The notes under the pieces are model-generated. The model had not been told where the DNA came from. It saw only the letters and a program-made list of their open reading frames with translations, and searched no databases. The position numbers and the translations under genes are program-made. Below are positions 20,701 through 31,400 of a stretch of DNA of 64,000 bases, in pieces; position 1 is the stretch's first letter; each line of letters begins with the position of its first letter. Origin of the DNA: Symbiodinium natans (lineage: Eukaryota; Sar; Dinophyceae; Suessiales; Symbiodiniaceae); the NCBI GenBank assembly GCA_905221605.1, contig CAJNDS010000302.1:329450-393449 (forward strand). The letters run 5' to 3'.

Positions 20701-23700
20701 TGTCTCACTTCCTTCACGTTCTCAGGCATCATGCACCCGCGCATCCTCGGCCGTAGACATACTCCCTTAGCGAATTCCATTCTCATGATTGGCCCCCCTC
20801 CTCCTCCAAACGTGATGGGAAAGCTATTTCTATTCTGTATAGCCACCAGGATCTCTCGCTCAGGTGATACCTCGTATCCTATGACGTCGCACATGGTTTC
20901 TGCCACAAGCTGCCCGAGCGCAGACACTCTTACACTGGTGCCAGGATCTTCCGGATACGCTATCCCAGTACGAACCCAGGTGTAACCTATCAGTGGAACA
21001 TGGATGTCGTCCTTTAGTTCGAGGACTAGTGCGTTTCTCTCTGCCTCCCACATGACAATGTTGCATTCGCCCTTCTCCATAGTTTCGAGGTTAATGGTTT
21101 CGGCGTGTCCGGCCCTGAAGAATGCCTCATCCACCGGTTCCCGTTCCTCTTCCAAGTCTGACAGCGTCCATCCTTCCGAGTCAAACACATCGCTCTGGTC
21201 GTCGAATCCGGAGCTTTCCTCTCTATCTTGGTCGTGGCGCCGATCTGTGTCGCTGTTCTCCCTCTCCCCGATCAGCACTATTATCCATCCGTCGCCGTTC
21301 ATGTCGCCCACCTCGAGCTCTTCTCCAGGGTAAGCTACTGCGGCCCCTCCGGTACTATGTCTGATGCGGCGACTGTTCTGCTTCGTCATCATAACCTTGC
21401 CTATGTCGTCGCCGTCAACCAGGATCACGCGCAGATCTTGTGTGTGTTTCGCTCGTGGTCCGAAGATCTCCCTCAATGCCTCTCGGCCAGGATTGTTCAT
21501 AACTATGCATCTTTTCCATCTGATCTCCTCACGACTGATGTATGGTGCCCCATCCTCGGCCGCCGCAGCAGCATAGTTCCTTATCAGCGTCTGATCTTCT
21601 CTATCCGTAGCATATTCTTCGTGCTCGTCGTCCCCCTCCATGTCTATCACCCAATATGAGTTTCCTCCGTTCATTCTTCTCTTGGCTATCTTCAACAGCT
21701 TTTCTAGTGATCCCCCAGTCTCGTCGCCTCTAATCGTTCCCTTTTCCAGCTGTGCCAAGGAGTCCACGTCCAGTGTCATCATACCACTGCTATATCCGAG
21801 ATAGTCTCCCTCGTGTTCTTCACATGCCATCGACACCGAATCACCCTCTTCCTCGCCGCAGATGTCTATCACGTCCCTTAACACCTTGATCATTTCGCGT
21901 ATCGCTTTACCCTCCTGCTCTCGCCGTACGTCTATTTTCGCGTCCGAAGTCCTCACTATGCGCGACATCAAGTCATGATCCCTTGGCATGTGATCGCATG
22001 CTAACATGTCCGCCGCGATCGCATTCATCATGCATTGTGTGACGACTCCTATGTAACACGACGCGTCTACCCCGTCATGCATACCCAGCATGCACCCATC
22101 ACTCCGCACTATCCACATGTCCCATGCAAGCGCCATTCGAACAATGGTCTCGTCAGCCATTCGACTTTTACCGCCTATCCAGATGATCGTGGCCACTATT
22201 CCTCTGCTGTTGGCGTCCGTGATAACCTTTTCTACATTGCCAAACACTCTTTCTCGAGCCTCTCGCGTACTATCTAGGCCTTCCTCACGTCTCCACCCGG
22301 ATGCCTTCCGATCAACCTCTGTCCTCATGCCGTCGCTAGACGCATCGATAGCAATGACCACATCCGTCACACCCTCTCCTATCACGCATCCTTCCCCCGA
22401 TATCCAAGATACGTTCTCACCTCCGTTACCCCCGATCTCTTCTAATCCGACCCCCATGATCTGCACTTTAGGCTGTTCGCCCAACTCCCTCATCATTTCC
22501 CCAACGATGTTGTCGGACGGCGTTCGCGCTATTCCAGCTGTGCTGCACAATTGGTTGATGGTTTTTGTAACCTCCTCAGTATCCCCCATCCTGGACGCCG
22601 GTGCAGCAGGTTCTGCTGATTCTCCTCTATCCCTGATTCGTCGGTCTTCTCCTCCGTCGGGGATGTACCAGAACTCCGTGATGATGTCCCTGGGCACAAC
22701 GAATCGGTATCTCCCTCTATTGCGCATCATCTCTGCCTGTATACAAGAGTCGTACTCAATGGATTCTAAGACCTCTCCAGTATTAGCGCTCCGAGTGACC
22801 CTCCACCAGAGCTCAAGCCGTCTTTTGTCCCTTCCGCCATAGAATCGGTAGGATGTGGCGCGATTGTTTCTTACTGCCCATACTCGGCCACCCTCAGGCA
22901 TTCCCGGTGGGGGATCCCATCGGTACTCCGGCGGTGAGAATTCCTGGCCATGGTCGGTGATTTTCTCCATCCATTCTCGAACTCCAATTTCTGCGGGACG
23001 CGGTCCTATTTCCTCTTGCCCTCGAACGGCCGAAGGGGGCCTCTCTCCTCTGATGATCCTCTCTTTGTCTCCCTCGATATAACGTAGTCGCTGTCCCGGG
23101 CTCATCCTATTCCACTCTGCTGACGAAATGGAGTTGGGTTTGTGAGATCTCGCGTACGGCCGCTCTATTCTGGGCATGTCTTGTTCGTAGTCTAAACCCA
23201 CCCCCCGTATACCCGTCGCCTTCTCTCCCCGCGCCCGCTCCTTGGCTTCATCATCTATCTCTCCCTCAGGCTCCCCCTTTTCCCAGAACGTAGTGCACCC
23301 CGTCCATTTCTTGGTGATCTTCTTCTTGCCCTTCATTCTATCCTCATCCAGCACCTCCGATGTACCATCGGCGTACACTATCCACGTTCGCCTCCTTGGA
23401 CCCAGCTCTCTATCCCCGGGGCCACCTGTACCTTTGACCTCCTCGCCTGGGGTACACAGCTCCTTTCGGGGTAAGATGTGATGAAGCGTCCACGAATGGT
23501 CTATCTCATCATGTTCCCAGAAATCCCCGTTTTGAAGATGCTGATCGTCGCACTTAATTTGTCTCATCACATCGGCTCGTACCCTTCTCTCCTCTGCGAA
23601 GATTTCCTCCGTCTCCTCTCCTTGCTGCCCCTCTCTCTCCAGTTCCAATCTGGCCAGGGCATCAGCTCGAGTCGCTGTCATGATTCTCGACTTCCTATCA

Positions 23701-26700
23701 GCCACAGCTTGCATCGGGAAGTAGTTGGGCATCTCCTCGTCAAGTACTATCCTCTTCACGCGGTGTATCGACGGTACCGTCCATCCGTGATACAGGTGCG
23801 CCAGCTCAACCACTATATAGTCTCCGCTCGGAACACCCCCTGGTTGGAGCGCGTAACCTAGGAACAATCCGGGTGATGTCGGAGTGTCGAACTTCGCCTT
23901 GGATGCCATGGCATACGCTTGCTCTTCCTCGGCGTCGTGATCTACATATTCTTCCCCATCCCCACCATCGTCTGCACACGCTGCCTGGCATAAGCCATCC
24001 GCTAATGTCGCAAAGTGCTCATCCAATCTGAAGCCCAGCCTCATCAACTTCCACTTGTCGTCCACAGATGCCTTTTTACCCGCTGCCAGGGTATATCCCA
24101 CCGCTATCACTCTATCCTCCGGCGCCAAGGCATCTTCGGTAGCATGCCAAACTCTTGGATTGAACTTTAGCCCACTATCCACCTTCCGAGTCCTTCCCCA
24201 TATCCATTTTCCCGGAAGCACCTCTTTCTCTATCCCGGCGGCCTTGCCACCCTCACTCGCACACTGTTCCTCTTCTGTCCAGATCATAGCTTCGCCCGCC
24301 CTCTCGCTTACCGGTACAACAAAGTTGTATGTCTGGCTCTCGTTAAACTTGTCCTTGTGAGGCCCCATCCTGGTTCCGACAGACACAATCACCGTTGTAA
24401 AAGTAGCTTCTGGGAAGCATTTTGCTATCAGCTCGCAGCACACCATGGCTATCCCCGGATACTCTTTGGCACTATTCGTAACGCCGACCTTTCCTCCGTA
24501 CGCATACAGCCCCAGGACTATGAACCCTCTACCGGTGGCCATGCTCCGCGAATTCTTCGCTATTCCTTTTTCTACCGAAGTGAACTTCAGGATGATGTCC
24601 TTTGCATGCTGCACATCAAAGTCCTGCGTCATGACCATGTCGAGCGCACGTCTATCGATCTCTCTCAGCTCTTCCTCCCTTTGCAAGCGTTGTTCTTTAG
24701 TTTCCTTCGTTTCAGAGGGCAAGGCCATGCTCGAAACATCTTCATCAGCTCCGAGAATCTCAAGAGCGTCATTTTCAGGATCCCCCCGTTCGAGCAGGGC
24801 CGCGTCCTCTTTGCCAGCTTTTCTAGGCTTTTCGGCAATGGGGAGGTAGTTAACAAGTGCCCCGAAAGGAATCAGTTTCACTTTGTCTTGCTCGTTGCCA
24901 TGTCTTTTCCCGTACGGGCTTACCCCGTCCACTTGTTGTACGTTCCTATGGAAGCAGAACGTCTGCACAGCGTACGGCCACCACTTCGGTTCTAGTCCTG
25001 CTTGTCTCAGCAATACTCTGCCACCGTAGATTACTTCTTTGACCTTGAGCTCCGCTATGCTATTCGTTCGGGGTAATCCGGGTGTAGAAGTCGCCCTGCA
25101 AGTTCCTATGACGTCGCAGGCTTTTGAGAATTCACCGGCTCCGTCTGCGTACAGATGCACTACCATATCTGGGCCTCGGAACTCATTGATAGCTCGCACA
25201 AACTCATCCGTTCCCCTGGACTTTACGGGCGTGCAGTGTATCCACTGTGTCTTGAAGTCGAACATCACGATTGCATTGTTTTCTCCGCGGATTCCCTTGT
25301 CTTTGTTGCTGCGAAGAACTATCGTGTCAGCAGTGACCCTCTCCCCGAACTTCTCGGCGCCCTTGTCTGTGATGCCTTCGCCCCTGTTGAAAGGGACGTT
25401 TATTGCTTTGCCTTGTCGACAAGCAACGCAGTGCATGTTCTTTGGGAGATGCGTGAGCAAATGTTCCGTCGATTTTGCATACTCCGGTGAGTATCTTGCT
25501 CTCCGGATGCTCACAGTTTTGCTCGACCCTATCCCTTCGCCAATTCTATCCGCAACTCGAACCTGATCCGCAGGTCCGTCTTCTGCCTTTGCTTGTTCCA
25601 CTTCTCCCATGTCACCGGCGCTATCATCCTTCTGAGGCTCTCCCACTCCTCTTCTAGCCTGTTCTTCATCGGCTATTCCTGGCAAATCTATATCATCATC
25701 CAATTCGCCTCCGTTTTCGGCGCTTTCTTCCTCGCCGGGTACAGCGACGACTTGCTCCGCGATCCTTAGGTCGTCATCCTTACTCTTCTTCATTCCGTGG
25801 ATGAGCTGAAACTCCGCATCCGTCATATTGCGTGCGCTTTGCCCCGCCTCAATCTGCTCAGGACTCAAAGCTCTTTCACAAAAACCGCATACCCCGGATG
25901 AATCGGCCTTACACGCGGCGCAGTAGAACGTCGTTCTCAGTCGACCGTCACCATCGTCTTGTTCTGTCGTTGTCTCCCTATTCCTCGCGTCTATCCCCTT
26001 TTCGACCACTGATGAAATTCGGTGGTGCTTACGCATAGTCTCCTTGATGGCTCGCACTAATCCCGGTGCCCACTCCGACCAGTTTTGTGACTCGCTCATC
26101 TCGCCCTTGCTTCTATCACTGCTATCATTCGTCGCTCCAGTCCCTGGTCCTCTAAGATTGACCGCCCATCCTATCAACTCTGCGTCAGTCGCTATCGTTG
26201 TCGGCTTTTTCCTAGAGTGTCCCATCGGTCCCTGATCAAAACTGAACAGCTTCGTTCCTAGGATGGCACTCGTCCTATCCCATTCTTCTGTCGCCCACAA
26301 TGATGCGTATCCCCCTTCTGGCGTATCATCCCAATACGTCTCGGGGTCCTGGGGCTGCTCAATGAGACACATCGTTGGGGCTCTCAATCGTCGGTGACGT
26401 GCCTTTCCTATCACCACAAGCATGCACACGCGCAGTATGATGATATCGTCGTCACGGCATTCCTGCTTCTGTGCCCAACTGATAAATGAGTATCCCCACC
26501 TCTCCGGTCCATTCCTCGACCTAAGCGGAATCGGACCAGGCCTTCTGTATCTCATCACGGACCTCGTTCTGCAAGGCGGTCCGGCTAGCCAGCAAAAAAC
26601 CAAATTGGTTGTGGCCAGCTTCACTAGCCACCACCATGTATCAGATCGCAGCACGTTCTCCTCCATGTCGATGTCTATCACACTCATTCCTAATTCACTT

Positions 26701-28364
26701 GCGATGTCATCAAACTTTCCCCTTGACTTTCCACAACAAATGTGCACAATAACCCTTCTGCTCCCTTCAATCGCTTTCCTTATCTTCATGATTTCAGGTC
26801 TCGTTTCTCCCTGGGGTTTATGCGCCTTTCCGCCGTCGAGTATCTCTTGAGGAGCAAGTGGCCATAAACACCTTGCTATCTCGACTAGCGTCTCTGCCTC
26901 GCCACCGGTACCGATGTTCTTGTCCAGCATCATCATCAAGTCATCTAGCCCCGCGTTTTCGTCCGCAGCCATTCTATTCAAGATATGTTTTCTCACCTTC
27001 GCGCTATCGCTCTGCACCGCTTCTCCTGCATCCGCTCCTTCGAATGTGAGCCCTTCTATCTTGAACATGGTCTTGCCTGTCCATAAGTCCTTCTCCGCGT
27101 CTCTACTCTCTCCCTCATTGCACTTATCCACCCAGTCTATCCATTCCGCCACGGTTTTTCCACCTTCGTACACACGTTTGGATCTACACCGCTCGGCGAA
27201 TCGCGGTACAAGTGCATGTATCTCTGGGAATTTCAGTGTCTCAAACCACGGATCGCAAGTCTTCGTTCTTGGTTTGTTGTGGAAACACACCGCCTTATTA
27301 CCTGTTAACATCCACTTGTCCAGCAGCCTCCCATCGTCGTTTGTGACCTTTCCTATCGGTTCCTCCTCGGTGTCTCTATCCGTGTCCGAGTCCACGCTTT
27401 TGGGGCTACATTCTTCCTGTTTTTCTTCGATTTTCCTCGGACTGGAATTTCCTCGCACAGGTAGTTCAATTGCAAGAGGCGCTGGCATCGCAGGATAGAT
27501 GTGATAGTCACTTCGCTCATTCTCGCTAACGACCGTTGATGTTCTATCCACCATGTAGGGAATATCCCCGATGACTTTTAGCACTATCAGGCTCGAGTCA
27601 GGTTTGACGAACACGGGGTTAGCACCCGCCAGCCAATGAAATGAATATCCCATTTTCATACATCTCCTCCCCATCGACAGAACAGCGGGAGTACTCTCGA
27701 GCATTCTAATCCTCATTGTCTCAGGCATCCCTTGTATATCCATGCAGATCTCTTGCTTTGACGTGGTGTTGCCGTTGGCGGTGTTGAACCTCACTTTCTT
27801 CGCCTCAATGGCCATATCTTTTTCGTCCTGGGTGAGGTCTGCTTCTGCTATGAGATCCATAGCGCATCCCGAGTCTATCATCCATCGTCTCATTACCGGT
27901 GGCAAGCAATGCTGTGCTGATGCCGCCGGCTGACTATCCTCTCGACTATCCACGCGGAACCTCTCGTCGACTATACCTATTCTCCTGCATTCCTCCACTA
28001 TCCTGTCAGCCAATCTTGATGCATCCTTACCTTCCTCGCCTTGCTCCCCGGCTAGTATGTCCAGCACGACCTCTTCGGCCAGAGATATCCCGCGCAGCCT
28101 TGCCTTTGCCTCTTCAATCACGGGATATCGTTTCACATCATGTTCATACCCCTTCTTGTGTACGTTTTTGCATTTTCGTACCATCTTGTCGGCTGTGTGT
28201 CCTTTCCAATAGCATATATCCAGTCCTGCTATCCCCGTCTCTTCGGAGCCCAACCCCTTGACTCGCCTATTACCCTTCCTCACTCGCTCCCTGCCTGTCG
28301 TTGTCACCAGTATTCCCCTAAGCGTGCCTTCGGCGCTATCATCCCCTTGTCGTACCACAGGCAT
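17783..28364 (-). CDS. pol: Pol polyprotein: protease, methyltransferase-like, integrase, dioxygenase-like, RT, RNase H (one frameshift)
   Basis: About 3526 codons if one extra T near 19145 is ignored. As written, the frame ends at 19089 and RNase H continues in another frame from 19252. Order: aspartic protease with D164-S-G; methyltransferase-like (about 536-725); a CxxC/CxxC cluster near 820; integrase with an H..H..CVAC finger near 970, a TADTIV strand, ADGAGEF and TNSIAE; dioxygenase-like (about 1270-1425); alpha/beta region (DVVIAIDASSDG); a possible dUTPase-like segment; a C-x2-C-x21-C-x2-C ribbon; RT with SDGESAY and Y2940-VDD; RNase H; and a C-terminal alpha/beta domain. The frame is -1 to gag and open for only about 20 bases before the gag stop, with no canonical slippery heptamer. 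Expression may therefore use its own AUG (28364) or splicing. Confidence 0.88.
19141..19150 (-). pseudogene. One-base insertion breaking pol in the right contig
   Basis: Plus strand reads ctacttgggt here against ctactgggt at 10609-10617. The extra T shifts the frame just after FDENP and removes the rest of RNase H from the main frame. It could be a haplotype difference or a sequencing error, because the left contig is intact. Confidence 0.8.
24090..24560 (-). other. 2-oxoglutarate/Fe(II) dioxygenase-like region in Pol
   Basis: Residues about 1270-1425 carry the full metal and cofactor signature: MGPHKDKFNES (His1336-x-Asp1338), then KFNPRVWHATED (His1407), then PEDRVIAVGYT (Arg1418). The last spacing, H-x10-R, is typical of AlkB/TET-JBP/prolyl-hydroxylase type folds. 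It lies between integrase and RT. Oxidation of a methylated or thymine base would fit the methyltransferase-like region upstream and the unusual bases of dinoflagellate DNA, but the substrate cannot be read from sequence. Confidence 0.6.
26190..26759 (-). other. C5-cytosine methyltransferase-like region in Pol
   Basis: Residues about 536-725 of Pol show, in order, a strand plus cofactor-loop-like segment (VIVHICCGKSRGKFDD), a strand ending in an acidic residue (VIDID), the motif LAGPPCRTRS with Cys598, then LIEQPQDP with Glu669, then FDQGPMGHSRKKPT. This is the order of motifs I, IV (PC, catalytic cysteine), VI (E-N/Q-x) and VIII of C5-methyltransferases, although motif I is degenerate. Cytosine methyltransferases captured by dinoflagellate copia elements have been reported, so the call is plausible. 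The enzyme may still be inactive, and the target (DNA or RNA) is unknown. Confidence 0.6.
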
Positions 28365-28414
28365 GGCCGCAAATACCTGACTATCATCGCTGGCCTGTGG
28401 GTTTCGGCCCGCCC

Positions 28415-31400
28415 CTAGCGAAAACTCGGCCCTTCACCATCAGCATGTGGACTCGATGGCCTCGTCTCCTTCTGTTCTATCTCTACTGTCTCAAATGCCT
28501 CCCTAATGCTATTCGGGATAGCCTCATGGAGCATTTTGCACTTGTCATTTCTACAGCTGCCATACCGAAAATGCTCAAAGCAGTATCCCGCCTTCTTGAG
28601 GACCTCTTCCGCCTGACTATACAGATAGATATCGTGCGAATGCTTGCAGTCCGCCGCAGTCATTGGGCAAGTTCCACGCGTATAGGGGTAGCAGACCCCT
28701 CTTTTTCCAAACGGCGACTTGGATCCATATCTGTTCTTCGGGTCATCGGCTCTCCCCGCCTGCGAAAGTCCGTCCCTGCCTCTTCCCACAGATATCCCTC
28801 TTCCGTAGCTATTTCCCCCTGCGGGCGATGAACTCCTCGGTCTATCATCAGCGTACGCGCTTCTTCTATTCACCGGTGCTCTATAGGATCCCTGCTGAGC
28901 CGGCATCGCAGCATATCCAGTCGTGAACGCCTGTCGGCTCACCCGCATTGAGGCCTCGTCTATGTTCTTGTCCGCTCTCCACATCTCCAGTCTATCCTTG
29001 ATTCTCTTTCGCAACCAGGTGTGCGTCTTGGCCTCGTCCGGAAGCAATCTCCATGCCTCAATATCGTGGTTCAGCACCTGAACTCTCTGCACCTTCGAAT
29101 GCAACATCCATCCCAGCTGTTGCTCGCTCCAGGTATTGCCTTTCAGCCCTACAAGGTTCGTGTGCGCCAGATCCCATCTAGTCATGAACTCCTCCAGTGC
29201 CTCCTCTTCGGGCTTCCCCGGGAAATGCATAACCTTCGTGCTGCTCAGACCATCGTACAGCACCTGACTCTCTTTAGCTATCGGGATCTCAACATGCTTT
29301 ACTATCAGCGTAAGCAATCTCATGGCCGTCATCGGTTTTCCATCTCCCACTTGCTGAGTCTTGTACATCTCCATCTTCACCTTCGCTGACAATGACTCTG
29401 ACTTTATTGCTCTCTTCAATCCGCTAAACAGCTGGTTCTCTAGCGCAGGGTACTTGAGTTCCATGTCTATCATCGCTTCGCTCCTTTCGCGTACCTTCAG
29501 TACCTGCGTGTATGCATAGTCCCCATCATACAGATACGCAGCCTTCGCGGTATGTGCCACATCGCCCAGCCACAGTCCTACTTCTCCGGATGATGGCTCC
29601 TTCGCTATCGATATCTCGTTGCATTTCTCCATCCCTCTGGTGTCCTTAAACTTGCTGTATCCCCCTCCTACCGGATTCCTGAATCTGGCATCGTCCCCCT
29701 CATGATCGCGTCCACTCTGCGGCCTCGGAAGTCCTGTCCCTGCATACCCTCCGGCATCGCATCCCCTTCTATCAGTGGAGCACAGCATGCACAAGTCGTC
29801 ATGGTACTCATAGCAATTACCACACACTTCTCTTCCGCAGCCATGGCATGCAATCATCATTTCTGCTTGTCTAACACACACGGGGCACCTTCTAATCCTA
29901 GTCTCTTCCCCCAACAGACCTCCATCACCTTGTCTATCCTTTCTTCCATGCTCTCTTCTATCCCCAAACGAACTTGGCGCAGGCGTGGCACCGGCACTTG
30001 GTCTTGCGGAGCCAGCGTTCGAAGCACCTCCCGCAGCCGGCGCCGGCATGGCGTATTCGGAGCTCTGCTTGGCGATCTCACCGATTCTATTCCACATGCT
30101 ATCCAGCTCTGCTTTAATGCTATCGTTTCGTTTCACCTGCTCCAGTCTCCGTTCATACTCTCGTACCGTTGCCTCCAACTGCTCGTTCTTCTCTTTGAGT
30201 TCAAGCATTTCTCTACTACGAAGATCGAGATCCGCTCTCATTTTAGATACCTCATCTCTATTATCCCGAATCATCCGCGCTACCGACTCTGTCACTCCTT
30301 TGTTCTCCCCCTTCATGCTTTCTATCTCACTGAGCAGGCTAGCGTTCTCCCTCACGATCCGCTCATTCACAGTGGTCAACCCCTGCAATTGACTAGTGAT
30401 CTTGGTCACCTGCTGTTCTAACACAATGCATCTATTCTCAATCCTTCGATCTACCACAGGACCTGCCGACTCCGGCCTCGAAGCCTCTATTCCTCGGGCG
30501 TTGTCGCTCCTGGCTCTTCCGTCGGCTCCCCCACTCCCACCGTGACTATCTCGTCCGCGTGACATGGTCGGTGGCTTTCCTATCTCTGCACTGTTTCCTC
30601 GCATCTTGCCTACCCCTTCGTTCCGTGCGCTCTCATCAATTCGAGCATTGACAAGGATAAATTCGCCCGTGACTCTCTTCTGCTCATCTATCATACGGCT
30701 CGACATTGACTCCATTGTCTTTTCCATCTTTCGCACGGTATCCTTCACCCAGGCCTGTTCTCCGTTTCTCTTCTCATCCATCCGATCGGTCCTTGCCGCG
30801 ACATTCTCGCAAGTCTTGTGAACCTTTGTCATGTTCGCCACAATCTCAGCCACGCTTTTGCGGTTCTTTATCACCTCTCTCGCGACGGTCATTATGTGTT
30901 CCTTCTGCGCCAGAACCACTTCACTCAGCTTCTTGGTTTCGCCCCGCACTGCCCCATCTATGCACGTGCCGTGACCCTCGCCAGGTTCTCTGCATCCGCA
31001 TCCAGGACCTTTTCCTTGGCTGTTGCAATGGGACGACGATGCCGTATCTGTTCCGGCTTTCTGGCTCCCCTTGGACTTCAGCTTCCTTAGTTCCTCGCCC
31101 GCTATCTTGATCTGGTCCCATTGTCTATTCAAAACCGTCTCTACTTTATCCAGTCTCTCGTTCTTCCATGTTCCATTCTCGTGTCGCATTTGCATGCTCG
31201 AGAAGACTACACCTATGCCACGTCTCACCTCGTTCAATCCTGTCTCTAACGTGGTGATCTTCGTCCCGGTACTCTGTTTGGCTATGTCCGCTGAATGCTC
31301 CGCTGTGGACAATCGCTCCTCCACTCCCTTCAATCTAGTCGTAACAGAGGTCTTGAGCACCTTCACGTTGTCAACCTGCCGTCTCATTCTCCGTGCGAGC

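Noticed and set aside
28400-28440. Canonical -1 frameshift signal joining gag and pol
   Set aside because: No X-XXY-YYZ heptamer in the short overlap.
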